NCBI GenBank assembly: GCA_016803235.1
Contig: JADCLI010000028.1
Span: 1 to 64,000, forward strand
Length of the DNA stretch: 64,000 nucleotides
Reading direction: 5' to 3'
Source: Pimelobacter simplex
Lineage (GTDB): Bacteria > Actinomycetota > Actinomycetes > Propionibacteriales > Nocardioidaceae
A program made the translations under genes and the position numbers. The number at the start of each line of letters is the position of its first letter. Position 1 is the stretch's first letter. The notes under the pieces are model-generated. The model worked only from the letters and a program-made list of their open reading frames with translations. It was not told the DNA's origin and made no database searches. Below are positions 49,635 to 57,448 of this stretch, piece by piece.

Positions 49635-50657
49635 TCAGCTCTCGTCGAGGATGCGGGAGACGTAGCGCGCCACGGCACGCACCGCCGCCATCGTTCCGGG
49701 GTAGTCCATGCGGGTGGGGCCGACGATCCCGAGCGCCGCGAGCGCGTCGTCGGGTCCGTAGCCGGTGGCGACGACGCTGGTGGAGGCGAGGTTCTCGAAC
49801 GGGCCCTCGGCACCGATCCGCACCGTCACCGCGCCGCCGGCGGTCGCCTCGCCGAGCAGCTTGAGGAGCACCACCTGCTCCTCGAGCGCCTCGAGCAGGG
49901 GGCGCACCGAGGTCTCGAAGTTGTCGCCGAACCGGGCCAGGTTGGCCGTGCCGCCGACCACCACCCGCTCGTCGGAGCGGTGGTCGCTCATCGCGTCGAT
50001 GAGCGTGTCGACGACGGCGACCGTGGCCGGGGTGGCCGCCGGCGCGCCGGACTCACCCCGCAGCGCGTCGAGCGCCGTCACCGCGTCCGCGATCACCTCA
50101 CCCGTCGCGGCGAGGTTGACCCGCGAGCGCAGGGCGCCGAGGTCGTCGTCGTCAATCTCGGCGTCGAGCTCGACCAGGCGCTGCTCGACCCGTCCGGAGC
50201 TGAGGATCAGCACCAGCAGCAGCCGCACCGGCGTCAGCGCGACGACCTCCACGTGGCGCACGGTCGATCGCGAGAGCGTGGGGTACTGCACGACGGCGAC
50301 CTGCCGGGTCAGCTGCGCGAGCAGCCGGACCGAGCGGTGCACGACGTCGTCGAGGTCGACGGCGCCCTCGAGGAAGCCCGCGATGGCGCGGCGCTCGGCC
50401 TGGGTGGTCGGCTTGACCGTGGAGAGCCGGTCGACGAAGAGCCGGTAGCCCTTGTCGGTCGGCACCCGCCCGGCGCTGGTGTGCGGCTGGTGGAGGTAGC
50501 CCTCCTCCTCGAGCGCCGCCATGTCGTTGCGGATGGTCGCGGGCGAGACGTTGAGGTGGTGGCGCTCCACGAGCGCCTTGGAGCCGACCGGCTCCTCGGT
50601 CGAGACGTAGTCCTCGACGATCGCCCGCAGCACGGCGAGCCTGCGCTCCTCCTGCAT
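49635..50657 (-). CDS. hrcA: Heat-inducible transcription repressor HrcA
   Basis: 340 residues. The ATG at 50657 has a perfect AGGAGG 5-6 nt upstream. Winged-helix domain: [68 protein letters not shown]. The GAF-like and dimerisation regions follow, ending [25 protein letters not shown]. It represses its own hrcA-dnaJ operon through a CIRCE element, needing GroEL for activity. The CIRCE copy lies between the -10 and the start. Confidence 0.97.
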   Translation of the reverse strand: MQEERRLAVLRAIVEDYVSTEEPVGSKALVERHHLNVSPATIRNDMAALEEEGYLHQPHTSAGRVPTDKGYRLFVDRLSTVKPTTQAERRAIAGFLEGAVDLDDVVHRSVRLLAQLTRQVAVVQYPTLSRSTVRHVEVVALTPVRLLLVLILSSGRVEQRLVELDAEIDDDDLGALRSRVNLAATGEVIADAVTALDALRGESGAPAATPATVAVVDTLIDAMSDHRSDERVVVGGTANLARFGDNFETSVRPLLEALEEQVVLLKLLGEATAGGAVTVRIGAEGPFENLASTSVVATGYGPDDALAALGIVGPTRMDYPGTMAAVRAVARYVSRILDES

Positions 50658-50672
50658 GCCCACCTCCTGAAC

Positions 50673-50699
50673 TTGGCACTCCACCATCGGGAGTGCCAA
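50673..50699 (-). promoter_or_regulatory. CIRCE element (HrcA operator)
   Basis: TTGGCACTC-N9-GAGTGCCAA, the exact 9-9-9 palindrome, with G/C in place of A/T at one symmetric position of the TTAGCACTC-N9-GAGTGCTAA consensus. It lies 16 nt upstream of the hrcA start. TAGGAT (50699-50704) just upstream is a plausible -10, so HrcA bound here would block transcription. Confidence 0.95.
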
Positions 50700-50767
50700 T
50701 CCTAGCGCCGACGCGGTCGAATCCCGGGACCGGCAGGACACGGCCTTCCCCGACAGGCAGCTGTCGA

Positions 50768-50786
50768 GTAGGTTAGGCTCACCTAA
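50768..50786 (+). promoter_or_regulatory. IdeR/DtxR iron box
   Basis: The 19-mer at these positions (GTAGGTTAGGCTCACCTAA) matches about 17 of 19 bases of the IdeR/DtxR consensus TTAGGTTAGGCTAACCTAA, with a perfect TTAGG-N4-CCTAA core. It is 31 nt upstream of the DUF2470 gene start and predicts iron-dependent repression. Confidence 0.9.
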
Positions 50787-50816
50787 TCTTCTCGTCCCGG
50801 CCTGCAAGGAGCGGAC

Positions 50817-51551
50817 ATGACGGTCGACCCCGGACTCGACGTACGGCGCCTCGCCGCCGCGGCGCGCAGCATCCTCGCCTGCCCGCTCGAGGTGCAGCTC
50901 GTGGTCGACGGCCTCGACGACCCGGCCGCCGGGCTCGACGAGGGCGTGCTCGAGATGCAGGACCACGGCGGGCACCCGGTGCTCTCGTGCCCCGCCGGCG
51001 CTCCGCTGGCCGTCGCCGCCACCGACCGGTGCGGCGCGCTGCTCACCCTCACCAGCGGGCTCGGCGACGACGGCTCCCCCGACCGGGACGCCACCCTCAC
51101 CCTCTCGGGCCGGCTGGACGCGCTCGGGCTCGAGCAGTGCGAGTGCTGCGACGAGGTCCGGATGCGGATCTGCCTCGACCTGGACCTCGTCCTCCTCGCC
51201 CGGGCCAGCGCCCCGCACGACGCGCCCGACGAGACCCGCGTGCGGGTGCCGCTCGGCGCGTTCACCGCGCCCGAGCACGACCTCAACCGCGGCTTCCTCC
51301 AGCGCTCCACCGAGCACGCCAACCACTGCCACCAGGACGAGCTGCGCCGCGCCGTCGCCTCGATGACGCAGACCCGTCTCGGCGAGGTCGTCGGCGTGCA
51401 GCTCACCGGCTTGCGTCCCGAGGGCGTCGAGCTGCGCTGGGTCGACCTGACCGGCGCCCACCGCACGGTGCTCCGCTTCGCCCGCCCCGCCACCACCGCC
51501 CCCGAGCTGGGCGAGCTGCTGCGCAGCGAGCTGCACGCCGGGCTCTGCTGA
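50817..51551 (+). CDS. DUF2470-domain protein, iron-regulated
   Basis: 244 residues, AAGGAG upstream of the ATG. The N-terminal half resembles a split-barrel/pyridoxamine 5'-phosphate oxidase-like region ([31 protein letters not shown]). The C-terminal half ([28 protein letters not shown]...[33 protein letters not shown]) is the DUF2470 domain found in HugZ/HutZ-type heme-iron utilisation proteins. Many Cys/His residues are present (EQCECCDEV). With the IdeR box this suggests a role in heme or iron use. No neighbouring transporter is seen. Confidence 0.88.
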   Translation: MTVDPGLDVRRLAAAARSILACPLEVQLVVDGLDDPAAGLDEGVLEMQDHGGHPVLSCPAGAPLAVAATDRCGALLTLTSGLGDDGSPDRDATLTLSGRLDALGLEQCECCDEVRMRICLDLDLVLLARASAPHDAPDETRVRVPLGAFTAPEHDLNRGFLQRSTEHANHCHQDELRRAVASMTQTRLGEVVGVQLTGLRPEGVELRWVDLTGAHRTVLRFARPATTAPELGELLRSELHAGLC

Positions 51552-51591
51552 TCGCCCCTGCCGGCCGCCGGGCTGTCGCTACGGTGGACGG

Positions 51592-52368
51592 GTGCCGTTC
51601 ACCGAGGTCGCGGACCGCGTCTGGGTCCGCCGCGTTCCGTCGTACGACGTCAACCTGGTCGCCGTCGGCGGCGAGCGGGGCATCGTCGTGGTCGACACCC
51701 TGGCCACCGCCGCCGAGGCCCGGGCCGCGATCGCCGCGATCGGCGACCTGCGGGCGGGACCCGTGGTCGCGGTGGTCAACACCCACGACCACTTCGACCA
51801 CGTGCTCGGCAACGCCACCTTCAAGGCGCGGTACGACGACCCGCCGGTCCACGCGACCGAGGAGGCCGCGGCCCGTACGGACCCCGCCGCGCCGCCCGCC
51901 GACCACACCTTCTCCAGCGCCGCCGTCATCGACCTCGGCGACCGCCAGCTCGAGCTCGTCCACCCCGGCCGCGGCCACACCGCCGGCGACCTCGTCGTCC
52001 GGGTCCCCGACGCCGACGTGCTGCTCGCCGGCGACCTGGTCGAGGAGTCCGCTCCCCCATCGATCGGCGTCGACTCCTGGCCGATGGACTGGCCGCAGAC
52101 CCTCGACCTGGTCCTGGGCCTGACCACTCCCGCGACGGTCGTCGTACCCGGCCACGGTGGCGTCGTCGACCGCCGCTTCGTCGAGCAGCAGTGCGACGAC
52201 CTGCGCGCCGTCGCCGAGACCATCCGCGACCTCGCGGCCCGCGGCGTCCCCGAGGCGGACGCGCTCACCTCGGCCGAGTGGCCCTTCCCCGTCGAGGCGT
52301 TGCACCACGCGATCGGACGCGGCTACGCCCAGCTCCCGCCGGCGCGGCGCCAGCTGCCGCTGGCCTGA
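51592..52368 (+). CDS. Metallo-beta-lactamase-fold hydrolase
   Basis: 258 residues with a GTG start. PSYDVNLVAVGGERGIVVVDTLATAAEA opens the fold; VVNTHDHFDHVLGNATF is the H-x-H-x-D-H motif. HPGRGHTAGDLVVRVPDADVLLAGDLVEES and VVPGHGG give the other His/Asp metal ligands. No signal peptide. The domain is related to class B beta-lactamase-like and glyoxalase II-like proteins; the substrate is unknown. A long hairpin follows the stop. Confidence 0.88.
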   Translation: MPFTEVADRVWVRRVPSYDVNLVAVGGERGIVVVDTLATAAEARAAIAAIGDLRAGPVVAVVNTHDHFDHVLGNATFKARYDDPPVHATEEAAARTDPAAPPADHTFSSAAVIDLGDRQLELVHPGRGHTAGDLVVRVPDADVLLAGDLVEESAPPSIGVDSWPMDWPQTLDLVLGLTTPATVVVPGHGGVVDRRFVEQQCDDLRAVAETIRDLAARGVPEADALTSAEWPFPVEALHHAIGRGYAQLPPARRQLPLA

Positions 52369-52374
52369 TTTTCG

Positions 52375-52437
52375 CGTCGCACCTGACGAAGTGGCTGTGA
52401 TTTCGGCCGATCTACAGCCGATTCGTCAGGTGCGACG
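52375..52437. repeat. Long inverted repeat (24-bp arms)
   Basis: Arms 52375-52398 and 52414-52437 are complementary over 24 positions with one wobble and one mismatch; the outer 16 (CGTCGCACCTGACGAA) pair perfectly. The loop of 15 nt contains a further short dyad. It begins 6 nt after the metallo-hydrolase stop and ends 25 nt before the next same-strand gene, so it may be a terminator or an RNA-stability element. Confidence 0.85.
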
Positions 52438-52462
52438 AGCGGAGCCCGCCTAGGCTGCCGCC

Positions 52463-52996
52463 GTGGCGGAGATCGCGATCGGGCGCGTGGGCAGTGAGGT
52501 CGTCGTGCCGGGCGAGGTCTGCGTCCGCACCGGCGCCCCCACCCGGCAACGCGTGACCATCCGCGGCGCAACGGTGCCGCGCTGGGTGCACGTCCTCATC
52601 GTCTTCAGCTTCTTCGCCTGGCTGCTCGCCCAGGGCAACTCGCAGCGCCACTACCGGGTCGAGGTGCCCTTCCTGCACCACGCCTGGGACCGCTGGAACC
52701 GGATCCGCCGGGTCGCCTGGGCGCTCGGGGTCGGGGGCGTCGTGGCGTCGTTCTGGGCCTCGGCATCCGGCGTGCCGAACGGCGCCGCGCTCCTGGCCCT
52801 CACCGCCGGCGGCCTCGTCCTCGGCGTGGGCAACGCACTGCTTCACACCGTCGGCTTCCGCCAGCACGACGGCCTGCTCGTGATGACCCGGGTCCACCCG
52901 GACGCGGTCGCCGCGATCCGTGCCGCGATGCAGGTCCCGTCACAACCCGGTCCCGACCGCGTGTTCGGCCCGGGAAGTGAGGAGGGTTCGGCCTAG
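52463..52996 (+). CDS. Small membrane protein of unknown function
   Basis: 177 residues, GTG start. There is a soluble N-terminal ~45 residues, then three hydrophobic stretches: VPRWVHVLIVFSFFAWLLAQ, VAWALGVGGVVASFWAS and AALLALTAGGLVLGVGNALLH. A short hydrophilic C-terminus follows, ending VFGPGSEEGSA. The arrangement resembles DUF/PH-like membrane proteins in actinobacteria, but no family motif is recognised. It is followed 11 nt later by DUF3097 on the same strand. Confidence 0.65.
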   Translation: MAEIAIGRVGSEVVVPGEVCVRTGAPTRQRVTIRGATVPRWVHVLIVFSFFAWLLAQGNSQRHYRVEVPFLHHAWDRWNRIRRVAWALGVGGVVASFWASASGVPNGAALLALTAGGLVLGVGNALLHTVGFRQHDGLLVMTRVHPDAVAAIRAAMQVPSQPGPDRVFGPGSEEGSA

Positions 52997-53007
52997 GCTG
53001 CTCCGTC

Positions 53008-53847
53008 GTGGATCGCTACGGGACCGATGTGCTGTCAGGCGACTGGAAGGTCCCCAAGCGGGGCCGTGCCGTGGAGACGCCGGCCGACCCGGGCCTGGTG
53101 GTCGAGGAGGTGACCACCGACTGGTGCGGCGAGATCGTGGCGGTCGACCGCGACCTCGACACCGTCACGCTCGAGGACCGGCACGGCAAGCGGCGCACCT
53201 TCCCGCTCGGCACCGGATTCCTGCTCGAGGGCAGGCCGGTCATCCTCACCGCGCCGGTCACCAAGGCCGCACCGGTGAAGCCGACGCGGACGGCGAGCGG
53301 GTCGGTCGCGGTGCACGACGCGAAGGCGCGCGTGGCCCGCGCGAGCCGGATCTTCGTCGAGGGCCGGCACGACGCCGAGCTGGTCGAGAAGGTCTGGGGC
53401 GACGATCTGCGGATCGAGGGCGTGGTCGTGGAGTACCTCGGCGGCGTCGACGACCTCGCCGACCACCTGCGCGACTTCAAGCCGGGCCCCGACCGGCGCG
53501 TCGGCGTGCTGGTCGACCACCTCGTCGCCGGCTCCAAGGAGAGCCGGATCGCGCAGAACATCATGAAGTCGCCGGTCGGCAAGGACGTGCTGATCGTCGG
53601 TCACCCCTTCATCGACATCTGGCAGGCGGTCAAGCCGTCACGGCTGGGGTTCACGGCCTGGCCGAAGGTGCCCAAGGGCATCGACTGGAAGAAGGGCACC
53701 TGTCAGCAGCTCGGCTGGCCGCACCGCGACCAGGCCGACATCGCCCGGGCGTGGAAGCACATCCTCGGCGGGGTGCGCGGCTTCCAGGACCTCGACCCGG
53801 CGCTGCTCGGGCGGGTCGAGGAGCTCATCGACTTCGTCACTGCATGA
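53008..53847 (+). CDS. DUF3097 family protein
   Basis: 279 residues, GTG start. A well-conserved actinobacterial family: SGDWKVPKRGRAVETPADPGLVVEEVTTDWCGEIVAVD, a central ASRIFVEGRHDAELVEKVWGDDLRIEGVVVEYLGGVDDL, and VGVLVDHLVAGSKESRIA. The segment IFVEGRHDAEL..GVLVDH looks like a TOPRIM-style E..DxD arrangement, suggesting nucleic-acid or phosphotransfer chemistry (inference). No signal peptide. It is often near hemW and the heat-shock genes in actinobacteria, as here. Confidence 0.9.
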   Translation: MDRYGTDVLSGDWKVPKRGRAVETPADPGLVVEEVTTDWCGEIVAVDRDLDTVTLEDRHGKRRTFPLGTGFLLEGRPVILTAPVTKAAPVKPTRTASGSVAVHDAKARVARASRIFVEGRHDAELVEKVWGDDLRIEGVVVEYLGGVDDLADHLRDFKPGPDRRVGVLVDHLVAGSKESRIAQNIMKSPVGKDVLIVGHPFIDIWQAVKPSRLGFTAWPKVPKGIDWKKGTCQQLGWPHRDQADIARAWKHILGGVRGFQDLDPALLGRVEELIDFVTA

Positions 53848-53850
53848 TGG

Positions 53851-53875
53851 TGGCGCTCGCGCATGTCGCGCCGCG
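53851..53875. repeat. Shortened copy of a repeat also found at 23030-23075
   Basis: TGGCGCTCGCGCATGTCG and the following GCGC match the reverse complement of the 23030-23075 repeat, apart from loss of a 9-nt GCTTCGCTC-type unit. It lies in the 57-nt gap between convergent DUF3097 and DUF6752 genes, the same kind of site as the first copy. Confidence 0.45.
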
Positions 53876-53904
53876 ACGAAAACCACTTCGGGCGACTGCG
53901 CTGG

Positions 53905-54138
53905 CTACAACCCCGTGCGGAAGCTCGCCAGCACCTCGTCGACCCGGTCCTGGTCACGCGCCTCGAGCGGGATCAGCAGCTCCGCGACGACATCGGTGAG
54001 CTCGGCGATGCGCCGGTTGAGCTGACGGTTCTCCTGCACCTCCGCCTCGAGAACGCGGACCCGCTCGCGCAGGCCGGCGTGCTCGCGCAGCCGGCGGTGG
54101 GCCCGGCGGGCGCGCTGGGCCAGATCGGTGGTCGTCAT
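53905..54138 (-). CDS. Small coiled-coil protein (DUF6752-like)
   Basis: 77 residues. MTTTDLAQRARRAHRRLREHAGLRERVRVLEAEVQENRQLNRRIAELTDVVAELLIPLEARDQDRVDEVLASFRTGL is almost all heptad-like helix: LREHxxLxxRVxxLExEVxEN. It matches the actinobacterial DUF6752 type found beside cell-wall glycopolymer genes. The ATG overlaps the stop of the LicD-methyltransferase gene (ATGA), so it is co-translated with that operon. It may scaffold the enzymes (inference). Confidence 0.75.
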   Translation of the reverse strand: MTTTDLAQRARRAHRRLREHAGLRERVRVLEAEVQENRQLNRRIAELTDVVAELLIPLEARDQDRVDEVLASFRTGL

Positions 54139-55694
54139 GACGTCTCCTTCGGGTGGGGCGCCGCGGCCGGCCAGGCCGCGCGGATCCGGCACACGGCCGG
54201 GTCGGGCAGGTCGAACATGTCCTCGCCGGGGCCGGTGGTGAGGCGCTCGACGACGCCGCCGGAGGCCTCGATGCCGCGGCGCACGACCTCGACCGGGGTA
54301 CGACGGACCAGGCCGTCGCCGGGGCCCGGCAGGCCCACGGCGAGCTCGAGGAACAGCCTGCCGCCGCCGGGCCGCAACGCCATCCGGGCGAGCAGCCACA
54401 GCTGGTCGAGCGCGGCGGGGTCGAGGCAGCCGACGAGGTGGCGGGCGTAGAGGTGGTGGGGGGCGCGGGCCAGCCGGGTGCCGTGCGCCAGGGTCGAGCG
54501 GAGCTCGCCGAGGATCAGCTGGTCCACCTCGACCGCAACGCCGTGGCGGCGCACCCGGCGCCGGGCGACGCCGAGGGCGCCGCGCGAGTAGTCAAGGGCA
54601 GTGACCGGGCGACCGGACGAGGCGAACCAGATGGCGTCGCGCCCGGTGCCGGTGCCGATGTCGACCACCGGCAGCGAGCCCAGCTGCGGCTCCACCCACT
54701 GCGCGAACGACGACGGCCCCCGCGGGACCGCCGCGCGACGGGGTCCGTCGTGGAGCTCGGTCCAGCGGCCCATCTCGGTGCGGAAGCCGCGCAGCCACCC
54801 GTCGAGGCGGCGTACGCCGGCCGGCGGGTCGGCGTACCTGAACGACGGGTCAGGCGTGCGCCAGTGCGGGCCGTAGAGGAAGGCCAGCATCGCCTCGGGG
54901 TCGCGCGGCGCCGGGAACTCGTGCCCGTGCAGGGTGATCGTCGAGAACGGCACGATCGCCTCTCGTGGCAGGCGGCCGCTGCGGTTGCCGAGCTGGTAGA
55001 AGGTGCCGTCGACGTGGAACGCCGAGAACACGTCGATGTGGCAGGCCCGGCCGTCGGAGAGCGGCAGCAGGAGCTTCACGTCGCCGCCGGACATCCGCAG
55101 CACCCGCCAGCCGCGGGCGCGCATCGCGCGGGTGATCCGGTACGACTCCAGCACGATGTCGGCGGGCGAGGTGTGCTCGGAGAGGTAGCACAGGTCCGTG
55201 TCGGAGTCGTGTGCGAGCATCCGGCCCTCACGCACCGCGCCGAGCAGCGCCCCGTAGTTGAGGTACGCCGCCACGCCGGCGTGCTCGCGCAGGTCGTCGA
55301 TGGCCCGTCCGGTCCCGGCGAGGATCTCGTCGCGGACGCCCTCGTCGGTGGCGGCGAAGGAGCGGGCCAGGTGGCCGACCTTGTCGACGCTGAGCCGGTG
55401 ACCGGCGGCGTCGACCACGGCGAGGGTGCCCTCGCCGGAGCCGAGGCCGACCTCGTCGTCGTACAGGACCGCGACGCCGGCGGCGTCGGTCACCCGGACC
55501 CGGCCGCGGCCGCGGAGGTGCGGCCGGAGCACGCCGGGCCAGGGCACCAGGACTCCCCCGGCGACGGGCCGGCCGTCGCGCGCCGGGGTCAGCGACCAGG
55601 CGTAGTGCCCGTCGATCTCGACGACCAGCGGGGCGTCGCCGGGCGGGACCAGCAGGCCGTCGTCGGAGACGGCGACCGAGACGGCGACGCTCAT
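54135..55694 (-). CDS. LicD-like nucleotidyltransferase fused to a class I methyltransferase
   Basis: 519 residues. After a ~90-residue beta-rich N-terminal part, residues about 115-290 form a LicD-type domain: HAGVAAYLNYGALLGAVREGRMLAHDSDTDLCYL (G-x-L-L-G-A-x-R..xDxDxD metal motif) and DGRACHIDVFSAF. From about residue 340 a SAM-binding domain follows (LPVVDIGTGTGRDAIWFASSGRPVTALDYSRGALGVARRR). LicD proteins transfer phosphocholine or related groups to teichoic acids; fusion with a methyltransferase suggests one protein that both transfers and methylates a surface-polymer group. Coupled by ATGA to both neighbours. Confidence 0.85.
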   Translation of the reverse strand: MSVAVSVAVSDDGLLVPPGDAPLVVEIDGHYAWSLTPARDGRPVAGGVLVPWPGVLRPHLRGRGRVRVTDAAGVAVLYDDEVGLGSGEGTLAVVDAAGHRLSVDKVGHLARSFAATDEGVRDEILAGTGRAIDDLREHAGVAAYLNYGALLGAVREGRMLAHDSDTDLCYLSEHTSPADIVLESYRITRAMRARGWRVLRMSGGDVKLLLPLSDGRACHIDVFSAFHVDGTFYQLGNRSGRLPREAIVPFSTITLHGHEFPAPRDPEAMLAFLYGPHWRTPDPSFRYADPPAGVRRLDGWLRGFRTEMGRWTELHDGPRRAAVPRGPSSFAQWVEPQLGSLPVVDIGTGTGRDAIWFASSGRPVTALDYSRGALGVARRRVRRHGVAVEVDQLILGELRSTLAHGTRLARAPHHLYARHLVGCLDPAALDQLWLLARMALRPGGGRLFLELAVGLPGPGDGLVRRTPVEVVRRGIEASGGVVERLTTGPGEDMFDLPDPAVCRIRAAWPAAAPHPKETS

Positions 55695-56164
55695 GCCGTC
55701 GAGGCCCCGGAGGACGTGCGGTGCGCCAGCGCCTTGCGCAGCGCGGTCGACGAGGTCTGCAGGGTGTAGGGGAAGTAGGTGACCTCGACGCCGAGCGCGG
55801 CCATCTGCTCCTCGAGGCGTCGCCCCTTGGCGGTCCCCTGCCAGTCGTCGCCCTTGAAGATCCGGTGGAAGCCGACGTCGCGCCAAGAGTCCGTCTTGTC
55901 GGGCGTGCTCTCGGCGTAGACGGCGTCGACGATGCCGATCGCCTCGACGATCTCCAGCCGCTCGGCGAGCGGGACGGTCGGGAGCACGCCCTTGGTCGCC
56001 ACGCACACCTCGTCGGCGACGACCCCGGCGACCAGCACGTCGCACCACTGGCGCGCCTGGCGCAGCGCGTTGAGGTGACCGACGTGGAACAGGTCGAAGG
56101 CCCCCGGCACGTACCCGATGACAGGTCCGGTCACGGATTCGACGACGTCACCCGACTTCTTCAT
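55691..56164 (-). CDS. Cytidylyltransferase (TagD/glycerol-3-phosphate cytidylyltransferase-like)
   Basis: 157 residues. GYVPGAFDLFHVGHLNALRQARQWCDVLVAGVVADE has the (G)xFDxxHxGHL nucleotide-binding motif. FKGDDWQGTAKG and the QTSSTALRKAL end (R/Q-T-x-x-I/A-x-R-type) fit the cytidylyltransferase family. It would make a CDP-alcohol such as CDP-glycerol or CDP-choline for the LicD partner. It is the first gene of a three-gene surface-polymer operon, with its own AT-rich promoter overlapping the hemW stop; the mRNA is likely leaderless. Confidence 0.9.
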   Translation of the reverse strand: MKKSGDVVESVTGPVIGYVPGAFDLFHVGHLNALRQARQWCDVLVAGVVADEVCVATKGVLPTVPLAERLEIVEAIGIVDAVYAESTPDKTDSWRDVGFHRIFKGDDWQGTAKGRRLEEQMAALGVEVTYFPYTLQTSSTALRKALAHRTSSGASTA

Positions 56165-56200
56165 AAAGTTGAGTGTAACACTAGATTTAATACATGTTCA
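56165..56200 (-). promoter_or_regulatory. AT-rich promoter of the surface-polymer operon
   Basis: TGAACA (-35, 56195-56200, overlapping the hemW stop), a 17-bp spacer and TACACT (-10, 56172-56177), read on the minus strand. The ATG is 7 nt past the -10, so the mRNA would be leaderless. The -10 is embedded in the palindrome AGTGTAACACT (56172-56182). The stretch is strikingly AT-rich for this genome. Confidence 0.65.
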
Positions 56201-57424
56201 CGTCAGGAGCCGGTGCACGACACCGTCCGCGAGCAGCCGGCCGCGCAGCGTGAGGACCACCCGGTCCGTCCGGTCCTCGACCAGGCCGTCGGCGACGAGG
56301 CCGGGGAGCGCCGCGCGCCCCGCCTCGTCGAGGACGTCGACCGGCAGCCCCGAGCGCAGCCGGACCTCCAGCAGGACCCGCTCCAACCGCCGCGTTCCCG
56401 CGTCGAGGACCTCCCGCGCGTGGGCCGGCGTCACGCCGTCGACCAGCCGGCCGGCGTACGCCGCCGGGTGCTTGACGTTCCACCAGCGCACCCCGCCGAC
56501 GTGGGAGTGGGCGCCCGGCCCGATCCCCCACCAGTCCGCGCCCGCCCAGTAGCCCAGGTTGTGGCGGCAGCGGGCGGCGTCGTCCCGCGCCCAGTTCGAG
56601 ACCTCGTACCAGCCCAGGCCGGCCCCGACGAGCCGCTCGTCGGCCTGCACGTACTTGTCGGCCAGGTCGTCGTCGTCCGGCATCGGCAGCTCGCCGCGGC
56701 GCACCCGGCGGGCCAGCGCGGTGCCGTCCTCGACGATGAGGGAGTACGCCGACACGTGGTCCGGCGCGCACGCGAGCGCCGCCTCCAGCGTCGTCTCCCA
56801 GTCGTCGTTGCTCTCCCCCGGCGTCCCGTAGATCAGGTCCAGGCTGATGCTTCCGCCCCCGGCCGGGTCGAAGCCGGCCGCCCGGGCCGCCTCGACGACG
56901 CCGGGGACGCGGAGGGGGTCATGGGTGCGGTCGAGGACCGCCAGCACGTGCGGCACGGCCGACTGCACCCCGAAGGACACCCGTGTGTAGCCGGCCTCCC
57001 GCAGCCGCTCGAGGTAGGCGAGGTCGACCGAGTCCGGGTTGGCCTCGGTGGTCACCTCGGCACCCGGCGCCAGGCCGAACTCGTCGTCGATCGCCCGCAG
57101 CAGCCGGCCGAGGTCCTCGGGCGGCAGCAGCGTGGGGGTACCGCCGCCGAGGAAGACCGTGTCCACCGGCAGGTCGCGCTCACCCAGCACGCGGCGCGCC
57201 AGGCGGACCTCGGCGACCGCCTGGTCGGCGTACGACGTCCGGGAGACACCCGGCCCGAGCTCCTCGGCGGTGTAGGTGTTGAAGTCGCAGTAGCCGCAGC
57301 GGACCCGGCAGAACGGGACGTGGACGTAGAAGGCGAACGGACGCGCTCCGAGCTCCGCGAGCGCGGACGGCGGGAGGGACCCGTCGGTCGGGACGGGATC
57401 ACCTTCGGGCAGGGCGGACGGCAC
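56198..57424 (-). CDS. hemW: Radical SAM heme chaperone HemW
   Basis: 408 residues. The radical SAM cluster motif CRVRCGYC lies in FAFYVHVPFCRVRCGYCDFNTY (C-x3-C-x2-C). VFLGGGTPTLLPPEDLGRLL, EANPDSVDL, TRVSFGVQS and YGTPGESNDDWETTLEAAL are HemW/HemN-type motifs. The C-terminal HemN domain is present. Such HemW proteins bind heme and deliver it rather than acting as coproporphyrinogen oxidase. The start codon is at 57424. The dioxygenase-like gene ends 24 nt upstream on the same strand. Confidence 0.94.
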   Translation of the reverse strand: MPSALPEGDPVPTDGSLPPSALAELGARPFAFYVHVPFCRVRCGYCDFNTYTAEELGPGVSRTSYADQAVAEVRLARRVLGERDLPVDTVFLGGGTPTLLPPEDLGRLLRAIDDEFGLAPGAEVTTEANPDSVDLAYLERLREAGYTRVSFGVQSAVPHVLAVLDRTHDPLRVPGVVEAARAAGFDPAGGGSISLDLIYGTPGESNDDWETTLEAALACAPDHVSAYSLIVEDGTALARRVRRGELPMPDDDDLADKYVQADERLVGAGLGWYEVSNWARDDAARCRHNLGYWAGADWWGIGPGAHSHVGGVRWWNVKHPAAYAGRLVDGVTPAHAREVLDAGTRRLERVLLEVRLRSGLPVDVLDEAGRAALPGLVADGLVEDRTDRVVLTLRGRLLADGVVHRLLT

Positions 57425-57448
57425 GGCCCCAGTGTCCCAGTCGGTCCG

